Positions 1 through 12,182 of a DNA stretch of 64,000 nucleotides are shown here, in pieces. The notes below the pieces were generated by a model. It was not told the origin of the DNA. It saw nothing but the letters and a program-made list of their open reading frames with translations, and did no database searches. Source of the stretch: Amaurobius ferox (lineage: Eukaryota > Arthropoda > Arachnida > Araneae > Amaurobiidae); NCBI GenBank assembly GCA_951213105.1, contig OX578137.1, forward strand, positions 81,985,410 to 82,049,409, read 5' to 3'. Made by a program: the position numbers and the translations under genes. Each line of letters opens with the position of its first letter. The first letter of the stretch is position 1.

Positions 1-1735
1 TAATGACCAATGTATTGTTTATTTTTTATCTAAGGTTAGTGAGTTCGTACTTGGGTAAATTTGGTGGTTTATTGCTGCTACGTATATTCACTTGTTAATT
101 TGATTGGTTATCGGTACTGATTGATCACTTAATAATCAAATAATAAATGCTGAAAATAAAGATGCGACAGTTGCAGTTTTTATTTAAAGAAAATAGTCTG
201 ATGTGTTCAACACGTGGCTTTATAAGCTACCGAATTTAGATTTTGTTAGTAAAATAACAAATGAGTCAAGTTATGATTAATTGCTGCTAAATACCATTAG
301 CCATATTTTATTTATCTTGTGAAAGCATATTTTATTTATCTAGTGAAATGATCATCTAAGGTATCTTGTTGGTTTCTAAATAATTTCAAGAGTTATCATA
401 CTTAATGTTGGAACCGGCCACTCAACCAGTTGCTCATACCCTAGGGTGACTCGGATGGCCTGGGTTTTCACTCCATATGTGGAAGTGAAATATCTAACAC
501 CTGAAAAAAGGATCATTATGGCTCTTTAGTAAAAATAGCGCTTTCGTAAAATGGTCCCCACTGTCAAATAATTTCTGACTAAAATTATTAATAAGTAAGT
601 TTCGACTCATTTGATAACATTAAGCTATATCGTATATAAAATATTTTGACAAAATACAAAATCTAAAAAGTCTAAAGAAAGAAGTTAATTTCGTATAAAT
701 GGGGCTACTCACGTTTTAAGAAATTATAATACACATTAAATGAGTATTTTTTAAAAATTGTAACAAAATTGTTTTACATTTTTGACTCCTGAAAAAAAAA
801 GTGTTAAAAATTGGAGATCATCCACTTGTAAGATATTCCTAACATCAAAAACTCTGTAAAATTGCGTTTGTAAAGTTGTAAAGTTAACTTGTAAAGTTGC
901 CGGGTACATTGTGGGCCAGCAGTACGTGCACTCATGCAGAGGGTTTATATTTTTATTATAATATTAATCAGATATTTTATCTTGAATTTTTGGAAACGGT
1001 GTATACATTTTTTTATATAAGAATATAGCACTTACAAATGGGAAGAAAATTCACTTCACACAACAATCAATTAAATTTTTATTAATGCATATTCATTGAC
1101 GCTTGAAAGTGTAAATCTATAAAATTTCTTGTTTAGATTTTAATCACAAGACAGCAAATTCCAGCAATTTTGATCACAAGACAGCAAAACATTTGTATAG
1201 AAATTAATAATGCATTCCCTTCCAGTCCTTAGTGACATATATGGCATGTGTCCAAATCCTTTGCTTCACTTAAAAAAATGTGCAATACTATGAATTTATA
1301 TATTAAATTTTTCAGTATACACGCTGCTGGTTATACATTGAAACTTAGTTACGTGAGATAAATAGACAAGAATCTGCATGCATTGTATTGCAATATATCT
1401 AATTCATATGTAAACTTAAACTACGATATCTAAGAGGGATTAAAATGTAGTTTCTTGTAATAACATGTTCTCCGCAGTTGTATCTCATGATATTTATAAA
1501 TAAGTAGTTAAAATGTTAAATCAATTTGAGTCCTAGCATGAGTAGAATTGTGTCTCCGGTCGTATATGTACGCACCAAAAGACTTCGTTATAATACCGAA
1601 TTTCAAATTATTTTAATTATTAGTTACAACATAACCTTACAATTGAAGACTGAACTAAGAGTAAGATGAGTTGGGGTCATAAGAAGAATCTCTGAACTTT
1701 TTTTAAGAGAAAGAATGTAAGACGATTCAATGTAA
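1..1735. other. AT-rich DNA without recognised gene
   Basis: No frame longer than about 60 codons and no family motif is visible. A small GC-richer patch near 410-490 might be an old SINE scrap, but it lacks clear RNA polymerase III boxes. Confidence 0.5.
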
Positions 1736-1739
1736 TTTC

Positions 1740-1802
1740 GAAGTGATGTAGCTCTGTAGCATACTAGGGCAAATAAAACCTGGGTTCGACACCTTGTTTC
1801 AA
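1740..1802 (+). repeat. Possible tRNA-like SINE scrap
   Basis: A box-B-like stretch (CTGGGTTCGACACC, about 1780-1793) follows an A-box-like 'TGTAGCTCTGTAGC' at about 1746. The spacing suits a degenerate tRNA-derived SINE head. No tail or target duplication was found, so a chance match is possible. Confidence 0.3.
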
Positions 1803-2897
1803 CCGACTTTTGCTTAGCTTAAATAAATTTACAAGCACTCATGGTGCAGTAATATATCTCCAACTATATCTGTTCATAATTTCTATCATACTACAGATGT
1901 CAAGGATCACATTCTGTGAAATGTTCAAAACTGCACAGATTCATAGTTCAAAATTCTGCTTATTTAATACAATAGATGATTTTTTGAGCAAGTAAAAACA
2001 AAAATAAAAAGTACACTTTTAAAATACATTCTTCGATGAAATCAAATTTTAATAAAAATAGCACACAACCACCGCAACTTAGAAATCCGTTCGGCAATAT
2101 AATATAGAAAATTGTGGCCTCTGGAAGTGTTTATTGAATTTGCGTAACATAAATAAATCCAATAACAAAACTCGTTTTGTGTGAAATAAGTTATATCCTT
2201 GTAAAGTATCATTTTTATACAAAATTACCAACTTTGTCACGTTTCCCATTTTTGAAAGCACTGTCGAATAATTTTTTCATCCCTCGAGATTATATTGTAT
2301 TGGCTGCTCGGAGCGCAGACCGATGGTAAGTGATAAAATCATATGAGAAAGTGGGTTTCTGCTTGTTTTTGCAGAAATATGCTGTGCATCTAAGTAAACT
2401 GTTTAGTTTCCAAATACATGACATCTTGTGAAATTTCTTATAAATAATTATAAAATATCATATAGTGATAATAATGGGATATTTCAAACTGAAAAGAAAA
2501 TATGCATTTGTTTTATATTATTCTTTGCGTAATTCATAAGCTAATCGCTATTTAATCTATAGTGTTATATATACTAGGTTATCTATAAATCCATATAGGT
2601 TTGCGTTTTAACATGTTTCGTTATTTATGAGCAAAATTCTATCTTTTCTGAATTTGTGTAATATATTTTATTTAATTTTCTGTACTAAAAGACAAGGTTC
2701 TGTAATTCTGTTTATGCATACTTTGTTAATTTCCACTATCTTACAGATATCAAGTTCCAATGAAAATGTATTACACATTATACAGATAGTTCAAAATGTT
2801 TAATATAGGTTACTTTTAAGTAATCGAATATTATTTAAGATGACAAAATAAGTTTAATTAAATACTTCTAACAAAGCTTATTCTGTATTATATTTAG
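1803..2897. other. AT-rich DNA without recognised gene
   Basis: Two open frames of about 60 codons (1810-1995 plus, 2079-2261 minus) have no recognisable domain and the low-complexity composition expected by chance. A GC-richer patch at 2285-2330 is unexplained. Confidence 0.5.
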
Positions 2898-4274
2898 CAC
2901 GTTACAGCATAGTTGAAAAGTGTTTATGACTTTGTTCATTCTGTCTGTCTGTCTGTCTGTCTATCTGTTAGCACGATAACTGCCGTAAACTTGACTTTAT
3001 CAAAATGAAATTTTAGTAAGTTGTTCAGATGGTCTTTGAGACCTATGGGAATGTAAATGGATAATAACACCCAATTAGTTTTGGATTGCACCAAGATTGA
3101 AACAATGAAATACATTAAACCGTATGGGCCCTAATTTTTCAAACATATTTTAAGCGAATTTAAAATTCACAAATTGTTTCGAAAGTTTTAGAAAATATTC
3201 AAAGTATCCCATAAAAATATGAAAAAAATGTCAGCAAAATATATTCGGTAGTTTTTTAAATAAAAATTGAAAAAATAATTGCACCCATATTATATGGAGA
3301 GGTCACGTGACCCACTTAAAATAAAATATGGCATCTATTTTGTGTCAAAATCGTGATTTTTAAAGTTATTTTTAATTTATATTTAGTGTTGTATCCGTCC
3401 TGAGTTTAAATGATCAATGCCATTTATCTTGTGTGAAAATCATCATTTTTAAAGTTCTTTTTAATTTATATTTAGTGTTGTATCATTTCTAAAACCGCTT
3501 TATTTTTGCTTAAATTTTGGAATCTACATTCTGAAACAACGCAATTACAATATAGTTGAGTTTAAATGATAATCAAAATTGGATTATTTCCACAACGAAA
3601 CCTAATTTTCATCTATGGAGAATGTAGATAATTAAAGATGTAGGATGAGTTGTATAATAATTGCTGAATTTCTTTCATGCAAATTTATTTAGATCTGGAG
3701 TTTGCAATTTAGATGATATGAATGGAACATTTATTGATTTTACATAGAGAAGTAACCAACTTCTTCGATGAAGTTTTAAGCATACAGATAAATTACTTGT
3801 ACCTCCATGGTTTTAAGTTTTTAAATACCGTCAATTATTGTAGTAGTGTGATGAATGAAAGGAAGGGAATATAAGTGTATGAATGAAATATACAGCATTT
3901 ACATATAGAGTCAGGGGATTTATATTTCAATAACGTCATTTGAATAAATTTCCTTTGTTTCGATAAATTTTTAAATTTTAAAATATAATAATAAATTATT
4001 GTAGTATTGAGAAAATTTTAAAAAATTTACTGCTGAATTTATTCCGTTTTAGAGATATTTAAACTAGACAATTTTTATTTAATTGACGTCATTTGAATGC
4101 ATTTTTTTCGATGAAGTTTAAAGTTTTCAAATATAATAAATTAATGTAATATTATGATAATTTTAAAAATGTTATCGCTGAATGTATCACATTTTAGAGA
4201 TGTTTAAATAAAATTGCATTGTAGTTGGAAAGTGTTTCATAATCAATATTTTATGCATGTTTGATCTTTCCTAG
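2898..4274 (+). repeat. Composite interspersed repeat, copy A
   Basis: This block matches the second copy at 40952-43011 in the same order. The left part begins at 'GTTGAAAAGTGTTTATGAC', followed by a GTCT microsatellite (2940-2961) and 'GTTAGCACGATAA'. The right part (about 3540-4274) ends 'GTTTCATAATCAAT...TGATCTTTC'. Inside lie two copies of an approximately 90-bp segment (about 3335-3485) and about three diverged copies of a 150-170-bp segment (about 3760-4210) marked by 'GACGTCATTTGAAT' and 'CGATGAAGTTT'. No coding capacity is seen. The element class is unknown; a non-autonomous DNA transposon is one possibility. Confidence 0.7.
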
Positions 4275-4925
4275 TTTATATATGCTTTGAAATTTTTACG
4301 CCTATGCATTATGGATCAAAATTGTTTCAAACACTATTAAATCCACGAAAAATATCCTTAATAACTTATATTCTAATTTAAATCAAATTAGAGTTAAAAA
4401 AAATAATCTATACATGACTTTTAGTCATGTGTTTATACTGTAAAAGTGTTTTACAACTTTGTCCCTGACTTTTTTTACCTCTCATATTTACTTAGTTAGA
4501 AACTCATACTGTCATAGTTAGATGCTCATAGTTTCACAGCTCATAGTTGCATAGTTAGGCATAGCATTATTGTAAAAATGACTGAAACTAATGAAAATCT
4601 GCCGAAGTCGCGTACCAAATTAGTTTGCATCTATAATAATAAAAGTACTTGCTAATAGATATAGATGCATAGATATATAGATACCTAGATGGGTTTATTA
4701 TTTGTTGATGCTCTCTGTGTGTAAAATAGTTTGGATCACTAGTTTAGGTGTTTTAGCACAGAAAATATTTTTTTAATCCGATAAAATGACTAATATTAAT
4801 ACCACTTCCATATTTTCATAATTTTTTTTTAATCAAAAATGTTTAAATTATAGTCATTCATACATTATTGACAGTTTACGCAATTTAAAACTTGTTAAAT
4901 GTAAATTCGATATTTTTTAGCAAAT
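4275..4925. other. AT-rich DNA without recognised gene
   Basis: Only short direct repeats are visible, such as 'CTCATA...TAGTTAG' around 4480-4560. No open frame of note. Confidence 0.5.
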
Positions 4926-5340
4926 TTAGGTAACATCTCTAATTACAAAATCTGATGTGGGCAGCACATGACTGTCACAGTGAACGGGTGTTACATGTCA
5001 CACAGAAAACATGGCGTCTATCACAGTGGAAAATAAAGGGCGCACACACAAAACTTTAAAGTGTGTGACGGAAATAAACAATTATATTTATGTGCACCAG
5101 AATGTGTATCCAAGGACAGGAGAGCGGAATGGAGTTATGAAATTAAGCTCCCTTCCAAAGATCACACAAACAGAAATAAATTAGATACTTAGTACGTTTA
5201 CTTACTTTAGCGTTGTGTTTTGCAATAACTCAGATACGGCTGCCCAGGCTTACAAAATGCAAACTGGACACACAGGCACACAACAAAGTAACAACATCAT
5301 GTTGGGAAAACATGAGTTCAAATTACCTTAAATAACTCAC
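4926..5340 (-). repeat. End fragment of the 'GGAAAGTATT' repeat family
   Basis: The segment starts with 'CTGATGTGGGCAGCACATGAC' wording shared with 19745-19770, 33140-33165 and 41745-41770, where it marks one end of a repeated element. The rest is only weakly related to those copies. Boundaries are approximate. Confidence 0.45.
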
Positions 5341-5652
5341 TTTTTTATTTAAATATATTTAAATATATATATTATGAAAATATAGAAACATTGAAGATAA
5401 TTCTGGCCAATTTCTTGTATTAAATATGAAAAAATAACATTTGACCTTTGCACTTAAAATGGTAGATATATTGATCTGATCTCTAGATGTAATAATATAT
5501 TTTCACACAAATGGTCACGACATTTTTCATAGAAATTAATTTGAAAACCATTTATCTCGAGGAATTTAAATGTTGAATAGGATTATACTTCATGTAATCC
5601 TTCAAAATAACAGAACCAGATATCGGTTCCAGACACTTTTCAAGACCAAAAA

Positions 5653-6278
5653 TGTTCTCATTTAGAGCGGCGCGACTAACACTGAAGACCTGAATTCAAC
5701 ATCACTGTAAAGGATGATCACAAACACACACCGATTGATTTTGAGTCGAGAATCTCACTGAACGATCTTGGTGGAAATAATCCAAACACTTTGACTGTAT
5801 TCACTCGTCTTTATTGTAGAACAACCAAATAATTCTTGAGACTTAGCAAACTTGGTTGTGGTAATCTAGGATCTGCTCGAAACTGCTAGTCACACCGGAT
5901 GTCATCGCGCTCGACTTCTTTGTCTACCATTCATAACTTTCCGAAATTAGATCCTTCTGAATCAAAGTTATAATCCGAAACACAAAAATCACCGTTGGGT
6001 CGAATTCTTTTGTGCCCGACTTTTCCGGAGCGAGAAAAAATAGCTCCTTCTCCAACGAAAACTCAGGGCCAAGCGAGCCTCTCTACTGTGAAAAAATGCA
6101 ATCCAGGTCGCCTCGACCACAGAATACTATATTCAGAAAGTTCACTCCCATAGGAACCTATCGCAACATCGTTAGCATAGGATTTCGCATAGACACTAGC
6201 GTTCGATGAGCCAACCATCCTCGACTGCTAGATTTGGCGACTATCGCTCAATTGGCGATTTTATGTTAATACGGCAAA
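5653..6278 (-). mobile_element. LTR-like block, minus strand
   Basis: This GC-richer island in AT-rich flanks reads on the minus strand like the end of an LTR: a polyadenylation signal (AATAAA, near 5812-5817) followed by a U5-like stretch and an end near 5653. The plus-strand open frame at 6012-6209 has no recognised domain. A poly-A run (about 6277-6296) adjoins the right edge. No matching second LTR or convincing target duplication was found, so a non-LTR or unique origin is possible. Confidence 0.35.
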
Positions 6279-6472
6279 AAAAAAAAAAAAAAAAATACGG
6301 AACGTGCTTTTATAATTTTTTAAACTATAAACATGATCAGCATTTAAAAATACGTTTCATCTGTAATATGTTTAACTTTAAATAAATAAACACAGATATA
6401 TATATATATATATATTTAATTCATGCAATCATAAACTAAATAAAAAAATTGACGCATTGCATCACTGTAAAT

Positions 6473-6593
6473 CATTATACACAAAAAATTACAAGCTAAC
6501 ATACCCAAAAGACTAAAATATTATATAATATTTTCAGCCTAAAAAGTATACTAGCGTGCAGATAGTTAAATTGCTTAGTTCTTAATTTATTCT

Positions 6594-6632
<39 letters not shown>
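6473..6632 (+). repeat. Perfect duplication, left copy, with AT microsatellite
   Basis: Positions 6473-6600 are identical, base for base as read, to 7132-7259. Both copies run directly into (AT)n tracts. The offset is 659 bp. Confidence 0.9.
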
Positions 6633-6634
<2 letters not shown>

Positions 6635-6640
6635 TATTGA

Positions 6641-6905
6641 AATCAAAAACGAGGATTAAGCTCAATGGAAGGGAAAACCAAATACAATGCATGCAATGGC
6701 AGAGGAGGATGGCGACTCCCCATTCCCGTTTAAAGCTGCTTTTCCAGCCCGGGCAAACGCTCACGGAACCAATGCATTGCAAAGGTTGATCCCCCATACG
6801 TGCCCAGTCAGAAGCACCCAAACATGGAGAAACAGACCACTGAGAATGGAAGTCAAGAAACGCACAACTAAGGAAACACAAAACCTCCTATTATATAAAT
6901 AACTA
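6641..6905. other. GC-richer island between the duplicated blocks
   Basis: Composition changes sharply to near-balanced GC. Both strands hold open frames (plus 6687-6902, minus 6582-6881) with no motif I recognise. It may be a fragment of a retroelement or a unique exon-like piece. No splice or start evidence was found. Confidence 0.3.
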
Positions 6906-7131
6906 TGCGCATGTGCAAGTCTTCAAGTGATATGCAGAAACTATCCCAATTCCGCAAAATCCATTTTGAAAGAATTTGCTTCATTTTTATTGTTGAAAAA
7001 AGAATTATAATATTTCTTCAGGAATTTAACAGGGTAATTCTTTTTTAATGCCTCTAATATTATCCCCTTGTTACTTGATATGCAATCCTTTGCTAAAGTG
7101 TTGCATTATACACAAAAAATTACATACCATT

Positions 7132-7252
7132 CATTATACACAAAAAATTACAAGCTAACATACCCAAAAGACTAAAATATTATATAATATTTTCAGCCTA
7201 AAAAGTATACTAGCGTGCAGATAGTTAAATTGCTTAGTTCTTAATTTATTCT

Positions 7253-7339
<87 letters not shown>
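7132..7339 (+). repeat. Perfect duplication, right copy, with long AT microsatellite
   Basis: The copy of 6473-6600 is followed by an (AT)n tract of about 80 bp (7256-7339). A further 21-bp match to the start of the unit lies at 7104-7124, so the locus holds two full copies and one partial copy. Confidence 0.9.
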
Positions 7340-7350
<11 letters not shown>

Positions 7351-7639
7351 CATCCAATATTATATTCAACTTTCTCTAGAAAAAGCTATCCAAATATCAA
7401 TTTTTATACATTTTATATAAATGCGGAAAAAGTTTTTTAACTAATAATGCCATTGCTTCTTAGAATGTAATCTAGGCGGCAGTGATAATACTGCACCAAT
7501 TTCTTATGATGAACACGTGCATAGGATGAAATATGAGATAGATATCACATAATTTTTTTATTTAAATAAAAGTAAATTACATACCTTTTAAATGTAATTC
7601 CTTTTCTTTTAGTAATCCATAAAATAGCAGCGAAAGTAT

Positions 7640-8010
7640 GTTTACCGCGTGTAAACAACATGCGATGTGCATGCGATGTGCATGCGATGATAGAATAAAG
7701 CAACAAATTTCTAAGTTCCACTTCCAAGTGTTTCGTTCCGTGCCAAATAGGGTTATATTAGCAGAACGTCTTGGCGAAAACCCTCACAGACCATCGCCTA
7801 GCCTGCCAACCTTGATATTTTGATTAGCGGTTGAGGGCGCTAAGGTCGAGTGAAATATCTGTATATGTTTATCTGTGGCCTCGACCTTCAACTTCTTGCA
7901 CGAAATTAAATGTAGCATCAAACGGCTTTTGTGCGGCAACCTCGCGCCATCGCTTGCAGAATCGAAACCACTGCCCTGGTTCTTGAACCTCATATTTGAA
8001 AGCAATTCAA
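7640..8010. other. GC-richer unassigned segment with short tandem repeat
   Basis: The segment begins with an inverted repeat 'GTTTACCGCGTGTAAAC' (7640-7656) and an 11-bp unit 'CATGCGATGTG' repeated three times (7659-7691). Open frames on both strands have no recognised domain. It may be an old transposon piece. Confidence 0.35.
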
Positions 8011-8283
8011 GTGTACCACTCTTACATTTGAATATATTACGGAAGTTTATTTGGCTTCATGGATTACATACCCTTAACTAAATATTTATAAGTAGTTGTA
8101 ACCCTAATCATCTGTACAATGAGATATATAGATTTATATATTGTAAGTGATCTAATTTAGTGATTTAAGATTTGTATTCTTTAAATATAGACAACGAGAT
8201 GAGTTTATTAATTGATGGTTCTGTCTGAATTTAAAATAGTTTGAGTCTCTGCTCTAGGTATTTAAGTACTGAAAAGATTTGCT

Positions 8284-8567
8284 GGTGTTGAGACTCAGAC
8301 CGTCCGCCCTACCAGAAAGATGTAAGGCAACCATCTGGATAGCCGGGAAGTGCCACCCAATTTAGACCGGAACCGAGTGGGGGAGGCATCCACAGAGACC
8401 GTACTCTCCTTCCCCTTCCACCAACCTCTCAGAAGGACTTACGGACACACATGTTTAATGTGATCTTATTCCGCGTGAACACGACGGCAGTTTTGGAAGT
8501 GCCGGGGAACGAATCCGGGCCTACCGTTTGCAATTCCCGCGCGCTAACCACTGGGCTACCCCGCCCT
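8284..8567 (-). mobile_element. tRNA-derived SINE, near full length
   Basis: On the minus strand the element starts with a tRNA-like head: A-box-like 'TAGCCCAGTGGTTAGCGCGC', then box B in 'CCCGGATTCGTTCC'. It continues through a GC-rich body and ends near 'CTGAGTCTCAACACCAGC'. It aligns along its whole length with the plus-strand copy at 11495-11782. RNA polymerase III would transcribe such an element, and mobilisation would need a partner LINE; both are family knowledge. The flanks are AT-rich, so the edges are sharp in composition, but I could not fix a target duplication. Confidence 0.8.
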
Positions 8568-9420
8568 CTGAAAATATTTGTGTAACTAACAGAAAAAATT
8601 TAGTTCAGTTGCAACATATCAAATAACATAAACAAGGATATGCTGTAAATTTTATCGGTTCTGTTCGACAACAAATATCGCGCAATAAATATCGTTAGAT
8701 ATTTTATATCCAATATTAAGAATAAATATCGATATCGACAATAAGCATCGTTAGATAACAAATAGGGACTTACTAAGGAGAATTACAAATTCGAATGGAA
8801 GTGCTAAATGTTCTGTCCACTGACAAATATATCCACATCAATTCTTATTTACTTACGTAGGCAAGAATCATAAATCTTATGTACTGAAATTCATCACGGC
8901 GTGCATTTGAAATTATGAATCATATGCACCACGCGTGAAATATTTCCTCATCTCATCAAATTATTTATATATCGCAACTCTGATGATATGCTCCAGATTT
9001 TGAATTCGAGGTAAACATAGCGTCAGCTTTTATGAAATTTTAAAAATTTACCTTTAAAATATAATTTGGAACATGTTATTCATGTACTAAATATTCTGCC
9101 GTATCAAAAGTTAATTGTGTCTGAAGCGACATATCTTTTAAATTTACACGTAAATTTACGATCGCTATGTTTAGAAGATGTTGTTAAATTTATCATTTAA
9201 ATTTGAAAAGAAAGTATACAGATGGTGAGATTTTTTTACGTATGCATAAATATTGCAGAAATGTTAATATATGTTACATTAATATTAATGAGAATATATA
9301 CTTATAGCGAAACAAATTGTTATATAGCTTCTGTCAAATATATATATATATAAAAATATATATATATATATATATATTATAATAAAATGAACACATATGA
9401 CACTTAAAAAATAATACACT
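8568..9420. other. AT-rich DNA with simple repeats
   Basis: Interspersed 'AAATATCG' and 'ATCGTTAGAT' motifs recur at 8670-8760. AT-dinucleotide runs lie at 9341-9377. No coding region is seen. Confidence 0.5.
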
Positions 9421-9431
9421 AATTTGAATAC

Positions 9432-9882
9432 TTCTTCTTCTTCAATGGCCTGACAGCCCAGGATGGGCCCTTGCCTTCCGCAATATAGAACTCCAGGCTC
9501 CCCTATCCCTGGCCAAAGACATCCAGTTCAAAACTTTTAAAATTTTAAAGTCCTTTTCCACACATTCGAGCCATCTGAGTTTAGGTCTTCCTCTTTTACG
9601 GGTGCCGAATGGTCTGGCAGAGAAGATCTTTTTTGTTGTACGGCTTTCGGCCATCCTGCACAGGTGACCCACCCATTTAATTCTCTGAACCGTGATGTAA
9701 TTGACTATATCTGGTTCTTTAAAAGACTTATAAAGCTCTGAGTTAGTTCTTCTTCTCCAGATGTTGTTACAATTTAAGCCACCAAAAATACCTCTCAAGA
9801 TTTTTCTCTCAAAAACAGAAATGATGTCTTTAACTTTTTCTGTCATTGCCCAAGTCTCAGCAGATACAGCAAAATACAGCAG
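9432..9882 (-). mobile_element. 5'-truncated LINE with intact ORF 3' end
   Basis: The minus-strand frame (about 144 codons, stop near 9442) matches the region after the reverse transcriptase domain of arthropod non-LTR retrotransposon polyproteins. Key stretches are 'AETWAMT', 'FERKILRGIFG', 'RIKWVGHLCRM', 'GTRKRGRPKLRWLECV', 'ARDRGAW' and 'ARAHPGLSGH'. The insertion is flanked by a perfect 10-bp duplication, ATTTGAATAC, at 9422-9431 and 9883-9892. The stop codon lies at the start of the (GAA)n tail, so there is essentially no 3' untranslated region. The polymerase and endonuclease are missing, as expected from 5' truncation during target-primed reverse transcription. No stop interrupts the remaining frame, which suggests a fairly young copy. 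The clade (RTE-like or Jockey-like) is not certain. Confidence 0.88.
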
Positions 9883-9892
9883 ATTTGAATAC

Positions 9893-11255
9893 AGCAAATA
9901 TAAAATGTTAGTATTTCAATGTTATAGATCAAGTGAAATCAGTAGTCAAGTTTCGATTATTTTATTTTTAATTTAAACCAAATCTTGGACCATTTCGATA
10001 GACGCATTTTGCACTGTCCTCCTGAAATAAACAATTACGACCGGGTTTTTTTAAGCCAATCTGGAGAAAACTGCTTAATTTACAATTGTTCAGAAATACT
10101 CATGTTTCCCCATCTACATATTGAGTATTGTTTTTCCCTCATGTTGTCATTTAATATCCTGTAATCTGGAAGAAAACATCGAATAACTGTGTATTGTCTC
10201 TGGTATGTCTACATAGATTATTATTTTTTTTCACTCTTAGAAAACAATTTTTCGATTCTCAATGCTTTACCTCATATCGCTGTGGGGAAATTATTTTTGA
10301 CTGACTTAGTGGACTAAAAGCGTCATTACTGTTCATCTTCAGTCTACAAAATCAATTGTAATTGAGTTTTCTCGAATGAAATACTGACTAATTAAGAAGC
10401 TGTTGTACTTGCCTCACCTATAACGGGGCAATTTAATTCGTCTCACAGTTGTTGATCTGTTACAATTCTATCTGATGCATTAAGTCCCAGAAGACTGAAT
10501 ATCATATTCCTATTTTTGGATAAACCGACTGTTGGTAACTTTTGCGTATCCAACTGAATGTTTTAGGCAATTTTGGACGTTTCTTCAGCTCCTATTGGTT
10601 ACTCGAGCAATATCAGCACAGTCATATCAGTTTGTGCCCCTATGACATCAATTTCCTACGTTCGATTTGCGGAAGTTAGGATATGAACGTCAAGTTTATT
10701 TCTTTAGACCTAACACGTCAAACAAGTTATTTGGCTAATTATTTCTTTAGAATATTGTTATCATTATTTTTTCGTTCAAAGATCTCCCGTATTGCTAAAC
10801 ATTCAACTGAGCAGATCATTTTTTTGGTTTTTAAAGCCTAATATGACTGCAAGTGCGTTTGCTACTTAGATGCAGATCACCACTATAGTTTAAGTGAGTT
10901 TCTCAGAGGGTGGAGTAAATAATAAAGTAATTATACTTAATATGTAATTATATCTGTTAAATATATAAAAGGCCACAATTTGTTTGATTACTGTATCTTC
11001 AGTACGGAAATACAAATGCAACTTTATAATTATTATGTTTTTAAAATAATTACTTACTTGTTCTATAAAAAAAATATTTCTAAAATACGAGTATTTTAAC
11101 TTAAAATATTTTGGGAGACGTTAATACAGAAAACATATCTGATAATAAGGGATTTTATAAAGAAATTAATTAAGTGCAACAATGTTGTTTAATATTTATA
11201 TTTAAACTCAACCATCATAACTTGTATGATAGAGACACACATGCTTGAGAGTTTC
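9893..11255. other. AT-rich DNA without recognised gene
   Basis: Every frame is frequently interrupted by stop codons. No clear repeat or RNA feature was seen. Confidence 0.5.
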
Positions 11256-11465
11256 AACGGGAGCCAGAATAGCCCGATGGTCGCTCAGATTGGACCATTG
11301 GGCTAACCTGGCTCCAGAATAGACCAATTACCATCCACTGAGGCGGGAGGTTCGCAGGCGATAGGCCTGCGCTCGTTTCTCTACGTCTCTCTAAACTATC
11401 TACGAATCTACACTGAAAATGGCCATGATATATTTGAAGGTCTGAAGACCGTCCAATAAGTTATG
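11256..11465 (+). repeat. tRNA-like SINE fragment
   Basis: 'AGCCCGATGGTCGCTCAGATTGG' type wording resembles an A-box region, and 'GCGGGAGGTTCGCAGGCGATAG' resembles a box B. It directly precedes a well preserved SINE. The family is probably different from the following copy. Confidence 0.45.
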
Positions 11466-11494
11466 GATTAGAAGAATAATGATACGGTCCATTT

Positions 11495-11782
11495 GGTGGG
11501 GCGCGGTAGCCCATTGGTTAGCGCGCAGGAGTTGCACTCGGTAGGCCCGGATTCGATTCCAGCCACTGCCAAAACTGCCGCCGTGTTCACGCGGAGTACG
11601 ATCACGTTAAACATGTGGGTCCGTAAGTCCTTCCGAGAGGTTGGTAGTAGGGGAAGGAGGGCACGGTCCCTGTGGATGCCTCCCCCTCTGGGTTCCGGTC
11701 CAAATTGGGTGGCACTTCCCGGCCGTCCAAACTGTTACTTTACACCTTTCTGGTAGGTTGGGCGGCCTGGGTCTCAACAACG
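11495..11782 (+). mobile_element. tRNA-derived SINE, near full length
   Basis: This is the plus-strand partner of the copy at 8284-8567. The head reads 'GCGCGGTAGCCCATTGGTTA', box B is in 'CCCGGATTCGATTCCAG', and the tail ends 'GGGTCTCAACAAC'. An open frame of 87 codons (11493-11756) crosses it but is a by-product of the GC-rich SINE body and not a gene. Another truncated 3' piece of related sequence follows at 11783-11880. Confidence 0.85.
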
Positions 11783-11880
11783 TTCCATTTGGTTGCCATT
11801 TAGATTGGGTTCTGGCTTAAATTGGGGGGACTTTTACGGCCGCCCAAGCACCTTCCACCGTTATGTTGGAAGAACAGTCT
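11783..11880 (+). repeat. SINE 3'-end fragment
   Basis: The wording 'TTGGGTTCTGGCTTAAATTG' followed by 'TTTTACGGCCGCCCAA' parallels the 3' body of the preceding SINE. Head and tail are missing. Confidence 0.5.
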
Positions 11881-11918
11881 AGGTAGATAGAAAGGACAAT
11901 GTTTTGTATAAGCTTAGG

Positions 11919-12182
11919 TAGGTATACCAGTGGTAAAGGCCGAGTATCGTTCGTGGTAGTTTCGTGTTTAATTCTCGAAGCCGCCCAAAGCTATTGCCGT
12001 GCCTTCGTGGAGTATTAGCACTGTACATCTGCAGGTAAGAAAGTCCAGCTGAGTGGTTAGAGAAAGAATGACACAGACAATTTAGTTGCCTTACCCAACG
12101 AGTTCTGGTCTAAATAGTCTGGCACTTCGCTGTCCTTCCAAACAGAAACCCTACATCTTCGAGACGGCTGGACGATCTGTAA
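11919..12182 (+). repeat. Old, diverged SINE copy
   Basis: The order of landmarks matches the SINE at 11495-11782: an A-box-like 'AGGTATACCAGTGGTAAAGG', 'AATTCTCGAAGCCGCCCAAAG', 'GAGTTCTGGTCTAAATAG', and a 3' end resembling 'CATCTTCGAGACGGCTGGACG'. Heavy divergence implies an older insertion. Confidence 0.6.

Noticed and set aside
11493..11756. 87-codon open frame as a gene
   Set aside because: It coincides with a SINE that recurs at 8284-8567 and lacks coding conservation.
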